Assembly (NCBI GenBank): GCA_902464595.1
Contig: CABQJX010000006.1
Location: forward strand, 1 to 44,655
Source of the DNA: an uncultured Lachnoclostridium sp.
GTDB taxonomy: Bacteria; Bacillota; Clostridia; Lachnospirales; Lachnospiraceae
DNA length: 44,655 nt
Reading direction: 5' to 3'
Part shown: piece after piece, positions 1 through 8,377 of the stretch
Layout: each line of letters starts with the position of its first letter
How positions within the stretch are numbered: position 1 is the stretch's first letter
The notes under the pieces: model-generated
Told to the model about the DNA's origin: nothing
The model's database searches: none
The model's input: the letters and a program-made list of their open reading frames with translations, nothing else
Translations under genes and position numbers: made by a program

Positions 1-750
1 GCGGCAGTAATCCGGCACAACGGAAGCACCGGGATATGGGGAGGACTTGATGTCAACCAGCTCTAAGATACCATCGCCCAGCACGTCATGATGAGGAGGG
101 GTCAGCTTCTGGATTTCCTCGATCACCTTGCACATACGGTATACTGCGTTTACACCCTCATTAGGGCTTGCAGAATGAGCAGGAACGCCGAAAGTCTCAA
201 CAGCGATCTCAGCACGGCCTCTCTGTCCGATCTTCATATTTAACTGGGAAGCTTCTCCGATGATAACGTAATCCGGCTTTACATAAGCGCTGATCTCTCT
301 GGCAGCAACGCCCTCGAAGCACTCCTCATGTACCACGCCTGCTACATAAATATCGCCTGGGAAATCAAAGTTTGCATCCTCTGCATAGTAGTAGGCAGCT
401 GCCAGCATAGCGGACAGAGCGCCCTTCATGTCAGAGGTTCCGCGGCCGTACATCTTGCCGTCTACTACCTCTGCACCGAATGGATCATGCTCCCACTTGG
501 ACTTATCAGGAACCGGAACCGTATCCATATGTCCATCGAACAGGATCTTTGGACCTGGCTTGGAGCCCTTGATGTGGCAGATGCAGTTGCCGTAACGGTC
601 TACATGCACATCGGTAAACTTATGATCCTCACAGAACTTCTTCATTACATCTACTACCAGATTCTCCTGTCCGCTGTAGCTGGGAGCCTGGATCATCTTG
701 GAAGTGAAGTCTAATAACTCTGCTGCTCTTTTTTCATTCAACATTGACAT
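1..750 (-). CDS. ygeY: YgeY-type M20 peptidase/deacylase, C-terminus cut by window edge
   Basis: Zinc-dependent hydrolase of the M20 (ArgE/DapE/CPG2) family. YgeY homologues sit in anaerobic purine/urate catabolic clusters and are thought to hydrolyse an acylated amino-acid or ureido intermediate; the exact substrate is not settled. The visible 250 residues carry the metal-site motifs: GHMDTVPV with His74, the GRGTSDMKG motif with the bridging Asp, and the HEEC Glu-Glu pair. An AGAAAGGAAG ribosome binding site precedes the ATG. The gene runs off the left edge, so roughly the last third and its stop are missing. It lies 23 bp after the PreA-like gene on the same strand and is probably the distal part of the purine operon. 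The family is clear; the substrate is inferred from the neighbours. Confidence 0.88.
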   Translation of the reverse strand, partial: MSMLNEKRAAELLDFTSKMIQAPSYSGQENLVVDVMKKFCEDHKFTDVHVDRYGNCICHIKGSKPGPKILFDGHMDTVPVPDKSKWEHDPFGAEVVDGKMYGRGTSDMKGALSAMLAAAYYYAEDANFDFPGDIYVAGVVHEECFEGVAAREISAYVKPDYVIIGEASQLNMKIGQRGRAEIAVETFGVPAHSASPNEGVNAVYRMCKVIEEIQKLTPPHHDVLGDGILELVDIKSSPYPGASVVPDYCR

Positions 751-773
751 TTCAGTTACTTCCTTTCTAAACT

Positions 774-1973
774 TTATTTTACCATCTCATAAAAATCTTT
801 GGACATCTGAGCCAGCTTTAAATCCTCAGCTGTCTGTGGAGCTACCTCTGCGGTAAGAGCTCCGGTAGGACATACGTCTAAGCAGAGGCCGCAGGAACGG
901 CACTTATCCATGTCTACCTTCATCTCAGGGAAGGTGAGGGTTCTTGCATCGTAGCAGCAGACGGTCTCACACTTCTTACAGTTTACGCACTTCTTTGTAA
1001 CTCCGTCCTCCTTAAATGGGGTGAAGTGGAAGTTCAGCTTTGCGATATGCTCATCCTTCGGGAAGTTGGGGTGAGCTGCCCGGTTTACTTCCTGAATGGA
1101 GCTGTAGCCTAACTCAGCCAGACGCTTGGACAGGTCATAGCACATCTTCTCCACATACTCAACGCCCTTTAAGATACCAGCGGTACAAACGCCTACGCCC
1201 ATAGCGCCTGCCATCATGTACTCAATCGCGTCGTCAGCCTTCATCACGCCGCCAGATGCATACAGGTTCATGAGAGCTGGATGCTCCTTAGCGATCTGGT
1301 AGTTGTAGCGCATAGCGATGGGTCTCATAGCTGCGCCAGTCATCCAGCCAAATCCGTCTCCGCTCATCATCTCAGGAGCTGCCTTGTTAATGTCGATCTT
1401 TAAGGTAGGTCCGATGGAATCGATGGCGCACAGACCGTCTGCACCGTGCTCTAAGCATTTTCTTGCAGTTGCAACTGTATCAGGCCAGTTTCCGGACAGC
1501 TTACAGATAACAGGGATATTTACATGCTCTTTGGTGTAGTCAAGCATAGGAAGCAGGGTATCCTCTGTGTAGGAAACCAGCTCGATGATATGGGCTCCGG
1601 CTCTCTCTACATCCTGTACGATGGCCTGAGCTTCTTTTAAGGTGTGTCCAACGGAACCGATCACAACAGCTCCTGCGGCAACGGTCTTTGGAATCTCATT
1701 CTCATACCAGTTCAGGCGGTCGGAATCAGCCCACTTCTCGCAGTTGATCAGGGAGTCGTTGTTTACCGTACCCATATGATGTACCGGGTTGATGGCTGCA
1801 CCCAGGCGGATGGTCTTTGTAACCACCGCACCGGCGCCTGCCTCATGGCCTTTGATCATTCCCTCTGCGCCATAGCATAATGGGCCCGAGGACAAGATAT
1901 AGGGGCTCTGCAGATGATGTCCGCAGAAATCAATGGAAATATCCGCTCCAGTTAATTTGGATCTGTCTAACAT
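774..1973 (-). CDS. PreA-like dihydroorotate/dihydropyrimidine dehydrogenase-family flavoprotein with C-terminal 2x[4Fe-4S] ferredoxin
   Basis: 399 residues. Residues about 1-300 form a dihydroorotate/dihydropyrimidine dehydrogenase TIM barrel: SPYILSSGP near the start, PVICKLSGN in the middle, and the FMN-phosphate part ASGGVMKADDA followed by AGAMGVGVCTA. The C-terminus has two ferredoxin motifs, CVNCKKCETVC and CRSCGLCLDVCP. The family reduces or oxidises pyrimidine-like rings, with electrons moving through Fe-S clusters. The active-site loop is unusual: where PreA and mammalian DPD have an NFSCPH-type loop with the catalytic Cys, this protein reads ELVSYTED, so standard dihydropyrimidine dehydrogenation is doubtful. 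It lies between ygeX and ygeY with a good GGAGG site. It may act as a redox partner or on an open or reduced purine product. Family is secure, reaction unknown. Confidence 0.85.
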   Translation of the reverse strand: MLDRSKLTGADISIDFCGHHLQSPYILSSGPLCYGAEGMIKGHEAGAGAVVTKTIRLGAAINPVHHMGTVNNDSLINCEKWADSDRLNWYENEIPKTVAAGAVVIGSVGHTLKEAQAIVQDVERAGAHIIELVSYTEDTLLPMLDYTKEHVNIPVICKLSGNWPDTVATARKCLEHGADGLCAIDSIGPTLKIDINKAAPEMMSGDGFGWMTGAAMRPIAMRYNYQIAKEHPALMNLYASGGVMKADDAIEYMMAGAMGVGVCTAGILKGVEYVEKMCYDLSKRLAELGYSSIQEVNRAAHPNFPKDEHIAKLNFHFTPFKEDGVTKKCVNCKKCETVCCYDARTLTFPEMKVDMDKCRSCGLCLDVCPTGALTAEVAPQTAEDLKLAQMSKDFYEMVK

Positions 1974-2031
1974 GTTTTACCTCCGTATTTTGCTATACTC
2001 CTCAAACGATATAAAAGTGGGGAACCGGCTC

Positions 2032-3228
2032 TTACTTTAAGCCGCCTTCCCATACAATCGTCTTGTAACGGTCTGGATCTGTATCTCCCTCAGTGGAGAA
2101 CATAAGCACCTTGGAGTCCTTATCAAGGCCCAGGGCAGCTCTCAGATCGCTGTAGGAATCCTCTAACATAATAGTTGCCAAAGCGCCGAAGCCTGCTGCT
2201 CCTGACTCGCCGGACACCACCTGAGGATCGCCCTTAAAGGGAGCTGCCAGCATACGCATACCCCTTCTTGCCACATCATCGTTCACTGCTAAGAAAGCGG
2301 TTACGTGATTCTTTAAAATATCCCAGGAAGTGATATTCGGCTCGCCGCAGCATAAACCTGCCATAATAGTAGGCATCTCCCCGTCTACGATACGGATGTC
2401 TCCGTCCCCTGCTGCTGCTCCGCGGTACAGGCATGCAGCCGGCTCTGCCTCAACTACCACCATAACAGGCGGGTTTTCTTTGTACTTGTTTGCAAAATAG
2501 CCAACTACGCCGCCTGCCAGGCTTCCAACGCCTGCCTGAACGAATACATGAGTGGGGCGCTCCTCAAACTGCTCACAAGCCTCATCTGCCATGGTGGAGT
2601 AACCCTGCATGATCCATGATGGGATCTCCTCGTAGCCCTCCCAGGCTGTATCCTGGATCACAACACCTCTCTCTGCATGCTTTGCCTCCTCAGCAACCAT
2701 TCTCACGCAGTCATCGTAATTTACCTTCTCAATGGTACACTCAGCACCCTCGTTCTCAATATGAAGACGGCGGTTCTCAGTGGAGCCCACTGGCATACGG
2801 ATCACGCACTTCTGTCCCAGACGGTTGGCAGCCCAGGCAACGCCTCTGCCGTGATTTCCGTCTGTTGCTGAGAAGAAGGTAGCCTGGCCGAACTCATCCT
2901 TTAACTCCTTGGAGGTCAGCACATTGTAAGGCATCTCGCTGATGTCCCTTCCTGTTTCCTTTGCAATGTACTTTGCAATCGCATAAGATCCGCCTAATAC
3001 CTTAAAGGCATTGAGGCCGAAACGGTAGCTCTCGTCCTTAACAGCAGCCTTAGCCAGGCCCAGATACTCAGCCATGCTCTTTAAGTCTGCCAGAGGAGTT
3101 ACCTTGTACTGAGGAAAGCTCTCATGGAAAGCTCTTGCCTTCTTCACTTCCTCCACTGCCATGATCGGAAGATTCTTATCTTCTGTTTTTGGCATTTTGT
3201 TTAAAGCCCATTTGATCTCACAGCTCAT
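2032..3228 (-). CDS. ygeX: diaminopropionate ammonia-lyase (YgeX/DpaL)
   Basis: PLP-dependent fold-type II enzyme of 398 residues, the usual length. The family converts 2,3-diaminopropionate to pyruvate and two ammonia. The PLP lysine is Lys76 in the motif RFGLNAFKVLGG; FSATDGNHGRGVAW and the glycine-rich phosphate loop (QAGVGSLAGGVVGY) are also present. In purine/urate-degrading anaerobes ygeX sits with ygeY, ssnA and hyuA, and diaminopropionate is proposed as a late urate breakdown product; that pathway role is taken from those clusters. An AGGAGGAAG site stands ahead of the ATG. It lies 65 bp after xdhC and 58 bp before the PreA-like gene in the same direction. Confidence 0.93.
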   Translation of the reverse strand: MSCEIKWALNKMPKTEDKNLPIMAVEEVKKARAFHESFPQYKVTPLADLKSMAEYLGLAKAAVKDESYRFGLNAFKVLGGSYAIAKYIAKETGRDISEMPYNVLTSKELKDEFGQATFFSATDGNHGRGVAWAANRLGQKCVIRMPVGSTENRRLHIENEGAECTIEKVNYDDCVRMVAEEAKHAERGVVIQDTAWEGYEEIPSWIMQGYSTMADEACEQFEERPTHVFVQAGVGSLAGGVVGYFANKYKENPPVMVVVEAEPAACLYRGAAAGDGDIRIVDGEMPTIMAGLCCGEPNITSWDILKNHVTAFLAVNDDVARRGMRMLAAPFKGDPQVVSGESGAAGFGALATIMLEDSYSDLRAALGLDKDSKVLMFSTEGDTDPDRYKTIVWEGGLK

Positions 3229-3293
3229 CTCTTTCTTCCTCCTGTTTGATATTCTTGTTTCTCAATGTTTCTTTCTAAAAGCGTCCACTGTTG

Positions 3294-3785
3294 TTAGATT
3301 TTTTCCTTGTGCAGCTTTCTAAGCTCCTCTGCGGCCTCATAGATGGCATCCGTCAGCTGCTCGTATCCGGTACAGCGGCACAGGTTTCCGGAGATTGCCC
3401 TGCGGATCTCCTCACGGCTGGCTGTTGGATTTTCATCTAATAGAGCCTTCGCGCTCATGATAAAGCCGGGAGTACAGAAACCGCACTGAAGAGCGTGGTT
3501 CTCAAGGACTGCCTCCTGAATGGGATCTAATTTTCCATCCTGGCCAACTCCCTCAATAGTCACTACACTTCTTCCCTCTACAGCCGGAGCAGGAACGAGA
3601 CATGCGGTAACTGCCTTGCCATCTAAGATCACAGTACAAGCGCCGCACTCTCCCACGCCGCATCCTTCCTTTGTACCGGTCAGACGCAGCTCATCCCGGA
3701 GCATATCCAGAAGTCTCAGATGAGGTTTTACCTCAACCTCACATGGTTTTCCATTTAAAGTAAAATTAATCTTAATCTTTTCCAC
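3294..3785 (-). CDS. xdhC: xanthine dehydrogenase-type molybdenum hydroxylase, [2Fe-2S] subunit
   Basis: Small iron-sulfur subunit of a heterotrimeric molybdenum hydroxylase, carrying electrons from Moco to FAD. I use a GTG start at 3785, directly after the FAD subunit stop (TAG at 3788-3790) with AATGGAGGT upstream, giving 163 residues. A longer frame from 3815 would overlap xdhB by 28 bp and has no better ribosome site. Counted from this start, the plant-ferredoxin cluster cysteines are 42, 47, 50 and 62 (EGCGVGECGAC...C). The second cluster cysteines are 101, 104, 136 and 138 (CGFC and NLCRC). It forms a complex with the two upstream gene products, with which it is probably translationally coupled. 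Confidence 0.93.
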   Translation of the reverse strand: MEKIKINFTLNGKPCEVEVKPHLRLLDMLRDELRLTGTKEGCGVGECGACTVILDGKAVTACLVPAPAVEGRSVVTIEGVGQDGKLDPIQEAVLENHALQCGFCTPGFIMSAKALLDENPTASREEIRRAISGNLCRCTGYEQLTDAIYEAAEELRKLHKEKI

Positions 3786-3787
3786 AG

Positions 3788-4663
3788 CTATACCTCCATT
3801 CCAGCTGCCTGGCACAGGGCCCGGAGCACGATCTCCTGAACAGCAGGCTCCTTGTACTGGGTAGACCAGCGGACGCCGGTACGCTCGATCATTACTTCTG
3901 CCACTGCCTTTCCGGCCTTGGCGAAGAGATCCATAGAAGGCTTATTTCCGATCAGCACCTGCTCTGCCTTTTCCACACGATCCGGCTGTACAAAGATACA
4001 TCCCGGAGCAATTCTGGCCTCTGTGATAACGCCGTCTTTGTCTATCGTAAGGGCAGCGGCGCAGTTTAACCTGGAAATTGCCAGCGCTTTTCTTCTTCCC
4101 AGCTTGGAAAAGCCCATTACTGTTCCTGCCGGAAGCTTCTTTACGATAAATTCACGGATAAATTCGCCTGGCTGAAGCTTTAAGCTTCCCTTTCCCTCAT
4201 AGAAATCCTTTAACAGGCATACCCGCTCGCCCTCAGGTCCGTAAACCCGGATCTTTGCATCCGCTGCGATCAGGGCTGGTAGGGGATCGGAAGCCGGGAA
4301 GGCGTTTCCGATGCTGCCGCCAATGGTTCCGCGGTTGCGGATCTGAGGGGAACCTACGGTGGCGCTGGCCCATCCCAAAAATGGGATGTGCTTTGCCACG
4401 ATCTCGGACTCCTCTAAGTCGGTGTGAGTTGCCAAAGGCCCAATATATACATTTTCCTCATCCTCGCTGACATAGCGAAGCTCTTTATCCAAATAGGTGA
4501 TGTCCAACAGGCATTCCAGATTCTTCCAGCGCTTATCCTTTTCGTGGATCTGCACCATAATATCTGTACCCCCGGCAACGATGCGGGCCTTGGAGCCGTA
4601 TTCTTTAAGCACTTTTACCACATCGTCCAGGGAAGCGGCCCTGTGATACTTATACTGAATCAT
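3788..4663 (-). CDS. xdhB: xanthine dehydrogenase-type molybdenum hydroxylase, FAD-binding subunit
   Basis: 291-residue FAD subunit of the CO dehydrogenase/xanthine dehydrogenase medium-subunit family. The N-terminal FAD loop is KARIVAGGTDIMVQI, and the second FAD motif is IRNRGTIGGSIGNAFPASDP, which contacts the flavin and is usual for the family. The C-terminal CO_deh_flav_C domain covers about residues 180-285. It passes electrons from the Fe-S subunit to NAD or another acceptor. It starts 19 bp after xdhA stops, with a GGGAGA site, and ends 2 bp before the xdhC GTG. The operon lies within a purine-catabolic cluster, so the complex probably oxidises hypoxanthine/xanthine or reduces urate; sequence does not decide between these. 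Confidence 0.92.
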   Translation of the reverse strand: MIQYKYHRAASLDDVVKVLKEYGSKARIVAGGTDIMVQIHEKDKRWKNLECLLDITYLDKELRYVSEDEENVYIGPLATHTDLEESEIVAKHIPFLGWASATVGSPQIRNRGTIGGSIGNAFPASDPLPALIAADAKIRVYGPEGERVCLLKDFYEGKGSLKLQPGEFIREFIVKKLPAGTVMGFSKLGRRKALAISRLNCAAALTIDKDGVITEARIAPGCIFVQPDRVEKAEQVLIGNKPSMDLFAKAGKAVAEVMIERTGVRWSTQYKEPAVQEIVLRALCQAAGMEV

Positions 4664-4682
4664 TTACCGAATCTCCCTTCTG

Positions 4683-7043
4683 TTACTGTAACTTGTGTCC
4701 CAGCAATACGGTCTCCAGATCTGCAGGGTTCTCATAGATCCTGCATCCGGTGGCGTTGTGGATCGCGTTGGCAATGGCAGCGCCTACGCCCTCCGTAGCC
4801 GGCTCGCCAATGGATTTCGCGCCATAGGTTCCAGCCGGATCCTGGTTCTCATAGATATTAATGTTCATCTTGGGGGCGTCCATAGCCGTTGGGATGATGT
4901 AGCTGTCGAAGTTCTTTGTCTTCTGGCCTCTCTTGCCTGTGATCACGTCCTCGGTTACGGCATAGCCCTGGCCCATAACGATACCGCCGTAGATCTGTCC
5001 CTTGATCAGAGCCGGGTTGATAGCTGTACCAACATCATGGCTGGCTGTCACTTCAAGCACATCTACATAACCGGTCTTCATATCCACTTCCACCTCTGCC
5101 ACGATACAGCCGTAAGCGAAGGTTGGGAATGCTTTTCCTTGTCCTGTAGCGTGATCCTGGATCAGATCCTGAGGTTTGAACCACTCGAAAGCAGCCATCT
5201 GCTTGCCGGTCCACAGGCAGGCATTGCATACAGAGCCGAAAGGAACCTTTACATCCGGATATTTCTTCAGATAATAGAAGCTTCCGCAAAGCTCTACGTC
5301 GTCTGCAGTGATGTTCTTGTAGTCAAGGCTTCCCTTTTTCAGCTTGTAAGCCTTCTCCACTTCCTCAAGGGAAATGCTCTGAAGCTCCAGCATGTTCTGA
5401 ATCATGATCTTCTTTAATTTCTCACCTGTGGTGCGCACAGACTGCGCTCCCATAACCGTTCCTCTGGAAGCTACGGTCATACCGCAGTCAGGGATGGTAT
5501 GGGTATCTGTTCCAAAGAAGCGTACGGATTCGTAGGTGACGCCCAATGCCTCAGCAGCAATCTGAGCGTAAGCTGTCTTTAATCCCTGTCCGTTCTCTGC
5601 CAGACCGGAGTTGATCATAACGGAACCGTCCTCGTTGCAGATCATCATACAGCCGGAAGCATCAGGAGACTCAGCTCCCAGACCGGAACCTCTGTGGCAT
5701 ACAGCCAGGCCGATACCTCTCCTCTTTCTGCTGTCAGCAGGCTGGTTCTTATACTGCTCATGCTTCTTCGCATAATCCGTCTGCTTTGCTGTCTCATCCA
5801 TAATATCCTGGATCACACAGTGCTGTACCGGAATACCGGTTGCAGTGAGGGCCCCATCATGAAGCAGGTTCTTGCGGCGGAACGCAAGCTCATCCATGCC
5901 GCAGGCCTCAGCCAGCTCCTCAATAAACTGCTCCTGGCCCCAGATCAGCTGCGGTGAGGAATATCCTCTCATAGCGCCGGAATGGACATTGTTGGTAAAC
6001 ACACCGTAGGTATCAGTCTTAATGTTGTCGATCTCGTAAGGGCCTGCAGAATGAACATTGGCTCTCCAGTTCATGAACTGGGTCTGGTTGTTGTAAGCGC
6101 CGCAGTTGTCTACCTGCTCGCCTTCCCAGGCAATGATCTTTCCGTCCTTGGTCAGTCCTGCCTTATAGCGCAGACGGAAGGGGTGACGCTTTGCAGATTC
6201 CAGGAAGGAATCCTCCCTGGTAAATACAAATTTCACCGGCTTCTTTGTCAGATTGCACAGATAAGCGCAGCGTCCTGCTACCAGTCCGGCTCCTTCTTCC
6301 TTTCCTCCAAAGGTTCCGCCCAGTGTCTCCTGAACCATGCGGACACGGTTCATAGGGATACCTAAAACGTCAGCCACATATCTTCTGGTGAAGAATGGGT
6401 TCTGGGAAGCGGAATGAACGGTCATCAGTCCATCGTTGGGGTTGATGTAGCAGACACATGCCTCCGGCTCAATGTAGGAATGCTCAATGTACTGGGTGCG
6501 GTACTCTCTCTCTACAATGATGTCTGCCTTCTCAAATGCCTTTGCAGGATCTCCCTTTCTGATATGGAACTGGGAATCTGTAAAGATATTGTCGGGATAC
6601 TGCTCATGTACGGAATGAGCTCCCTCTGCCAGCGCCTCCTCGATGGTATACACACCGGGAAGCTCCTCGTACTCCACATGAATGGCCTCCAGAGCCTCGT
6701 CCACCAGCTCCTTGGACTGGGCAGCTACCATAGCTACACAGTCGCCGGGATAGCGGATCACATCGGTCAGATACATATAGCTGGCCCAGCTCTTCTTCCG
6801 AGGCATGTCAAAGCAGGTTACCACTGCTTCCACTCCTGGGATCTTCTTTGCTTCCTCCGCGTCAATGGATACCACCCTTGCACTGGAGTAGGGGCTTCTC
6901 AGAACGCCGGCGTAAAGCATTCCTTCCATATAAATATCAGCGGCATAGCGGGCTCTTCCCGTTACCTTGTCCTCACCGTCAATACGTGGAACGCTTTTAT
7001 TTACAACTGAAAATTGTTTTTCGCCTATTTTTGTTAACGGCAT
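4683..7043 (-). CDS. xdhA: xanthine dehydrogenase-type molybdenum hydroxylase, Moco-binding large subunit
   Basis: 786 residues, the usual size of a separate molybdopterin subunit. Family signs are the N-terminal RIDGEDKVTGRARYAADI, the Moco-contact motif GGTFGGKEEGAG, the SGAMRGYSSPQ loop carrying the arginine common in xanthine-type enzymes, and the C-terminal KSIGEPATEGVGAA with the catalytic glutamate. It probably hydroxylates a purine ring at carbon (xanthine to urate, or the reverse in anaerobes) using molybdopterin, possibly with a selenium-type labile ligand, which sequence cannot show. No in-frame TGA was needed to read it, so it is not a selenoprotein. The first 10 bp overlap the end of the amidohydrolase gene before it; an AAAGGAG site lies inside that gene. 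Confidence 0.92.
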   Translation of the reverse strand: MPLTKIGEKQFSVVNKSVPRIDGEDKVTGRARYAADIYMEGMLYAGVLRSPYSSARVVSIDAEEAKKIPGVEAVVTCFDMPRKKSWASYMYLTDVIRYPGDCVAMVAAQSKELVDEALEAIHVEYEELPGVYTIEEALAEGAHSVHEQYPDNIFTDSQFHIRKGDPAKAFEKADIIVEREYRTQYIEHSYIEPEACVCYINPNDGLMTVHSASQNPFFTRRYVADVLGIPMNRVRMVQETLGGTFGGKEEGAGLVAGRCAYLCNLTKKPVKFVFTREDSFLESAKRHPFRLRYKAGLTKDGKIIAWEGEQVDNCGAYNNQTQFMNWRANVHSAGPYEIDNIKTDTYGVFTNNVHSGAMRGYSSPQLIWGQEQFIEELAEACGMDELAFRRKNLLHDGALTATGIPVQHCVIQDIMDETAKQTDYAKKHEQYKNQPADSRKRRGIGLAVCHRGSGLGAESPDASGCMMICNEDGSVMINSGLAENGQGLKTAYAQIAAEALGVTYESVRFFGTDTHTIPDCGMTVASRGTVMGAQSVRTTGEKLKKIMIQNMLELQSISLEEVEKAYKLKKGSLDYKNITADDVELCGSFYYLKKYPDVKVPFGSVCNACLWTGKQMAAFEWFKPQDLIQDHATGQGKAFPTFAYGCIVAEVEVDMKTGYVDVLEVTASHDVGTAINPALIKGQIYGGIVMGQGYAVTEDVITGKRGQKTKNFDSYIIPTAMDAPKMNINIYENQDPAGTYGAKSIGEPATEGVGAAIANAIHNATGCRIYENPADLETVLLGHKLQ

Positions 7044-8374
7044 TGTGAATCTCCTTTCCAGAACCTGTCTGTCTTTTCCTCCAATTCCCTGCGCACCGCT
7101 TCCTTATCTAAGGTGAGAAGCTTTCCGTCTCTCTTGAGCCATGCGCCGCCTACCATAACGTTTTCCACATTCTGGGGGTTGGTGAAAAGAATCAGCTGGT
7201 CATATATATTGTATTCATTGATGGGAGTAGGACGTTTCATATCCACGGTAATAAGGTCGGCCAAAAGCCCCTCTTTTACCGCTCCCGCCTCTATTCCCAG
7301 GGCTTTTGCTCCCAGCTCCGTAGCCATACGGTATACCTGCTTTGCAGGCATGGCCTGGGGATCCTTTAAGTAAGCCTTGTGGATCAGGAAAGCCCCCCGC
7401 ATGACCTCAAAAAAGTTATTTACATAACCGTCTGTTCCCAGACCTACGGTCATACCGGCTTCCAGCATTTTCCCTACCGGGGCCACGCCGCCGCCCACTT
7501 CGCAGTTGGATAACGGCATGGACACTCCTTTGACGCCCCGCTTTGCCAGAATAGCGATCTCCTTATCGGAAACCTGTACCAGCTGGGAAGCCAGCACATG
7601 CTCATCTAAGCAGCCCAAACGGTCATATGCCTCTACAGGAGTTGTCCCCAAGTGTTCCTTTGCCCATGCGGGCTCAAAATCACTTTCGCTCAAATGCATG
7701 TGGAGCAGGCATCCGGCCTCGTCGGCCATGCGTTTTGCCTCTTTGATAAAATCGCCATCGCAGGTAAACAGGGTGTGGGTGCTCATCACGCCCTTCACCA
7801 GGCTGTCTTTGCTGCATGACTTGGCAAAATCATAGTTTTCCTTTAAGCCTAAAAGGCCGTTCTCCCTGCTCTTTCTCTGGCAGGCCTCAAAGGATAAAAA
7901 TCCTCTGAGACCAGCCTCTTCAATTACTTCTTTTTCAGCGTTCAGGGCATCTGGGATGGAATTAGGGCCCTCCAGTATGTCCACAAATGATGTGACTCCT
8001 GAGTCGATCATTTCTACACAGGCCCATCTGGCAGTGATTCTTGCCAAATCGTGATCCACCCTGTCCTCTACATAAGGCCACCAGAAATCCTCCAGGAAAT
8101 TGGAGAAATCTGTAACCATGGTCTCTGCCGTGATGCCGTGGGACAATACCCCATACATATGGTTATGTCCGTTTACAAATCCAGGCAGGAGCAGCTGGCC
8201 GGGGAGGCAGATCACCTCTGCCTCTCCCTGATCTGACTCAAGCTCCTCCCATGGGGCTACAGCGGCGATCCTGTCGCCTTTTACGCGGACGCCCCAGCCT
8301 TTCTTTAAGCCTTCCGGCGTCAATACATAGTCTGGTTTTAAAATGGCTTCTGCCAGATTTCCATTTTTAATCAT
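7034..8374 (-). CDS. divergent SsnA/AtzA-type amidohydrolase lacking the usual active-site histidines
   Basis: 446-residue amidohydrolase-superfamily protein of the cytosine deaminase/SsnA/AtzA/TrzN type. The first metal motif NGHNHMYG is kept, as are HMHLSESD (metal His plus Glu) and LGTDGYVNN (metal Asp). In the beta-6 stretch, canonical relatives and its own neighbour (8378-9802) read HCVHLTDED, but this protein reads SQLVQVSDKE, with glutamine at both histidine positions. The later SHN motif is also changed, to SMPLSNCEVGGG. The fold is certain, but a standard aminohydrolase reaction is doubtful. It lies 3 bp after the canonical paralogue and overlaps xdhA by 10 bp, so the two are probably co-translated and may work on successive purine-ring intermediates. 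Confidence 0.8.
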   Translation of the reverse strand: MIKNGNLAEAILKPDYVLTPEGLKKGWGVRVKGDRIAAVAPWEELESDQGEAEVICLPGQLLLPGFVNGHNHMYGVLSHGITAETMVTDFSNFLEDFWWPYVEDRVDHDLARITARWACVEMIDSGVTSFVDILEGPNSIPDALNAEKEVIEEAGLRGFLSFEACQRKSRENGLLGLKENYDFAKSCSKDSLVKGVMSTHTLFTCDGDFIKEAKRMADEAGCLLHMHLSESDFEPAWAKEHLGTTPVEAYDRLGCLDEHVLASQLVQVSDKEIAILAKRGVKGVSMPLSNCEVGGGVAPVGKMLEAGMTVGLGTDGYVNNFFEVMRGAFLIHKAYLKDPQAMPAKQVYRMATELGAKALGIEAGAVKEGLLADLITVDMKRPTPINEYNIYDQLILFTNPQNVENVMVGGAWLKRDGKLLTLDKEAVRRELEEKTDRFWKGDSQCR

Positions 8375-8377
8375 TTT

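Noticed and set aside
328..714. Plus-strand ORF opposite ygeY
   Set aside because: It is the antisense of a conserved M20 reading frame and has no recognisable product; the same holds for the many plus-strand frames opposite xdhA, the deaminases and the RND pump.
3786..3815. Longer N-terminus for xdhC
   Set aside because: It would overlap xdhB by 28 bp and adds residues not found in the family; the GTG at 3785 has GGAGG at proper spacing.
4683..7043. Selenocysteine-containing Moco subunit
   Set aside because: The frame is continuous with no in-frame TGA, and no SECIS-like need is seen; a selenium ligand, if present, would not be encoded.
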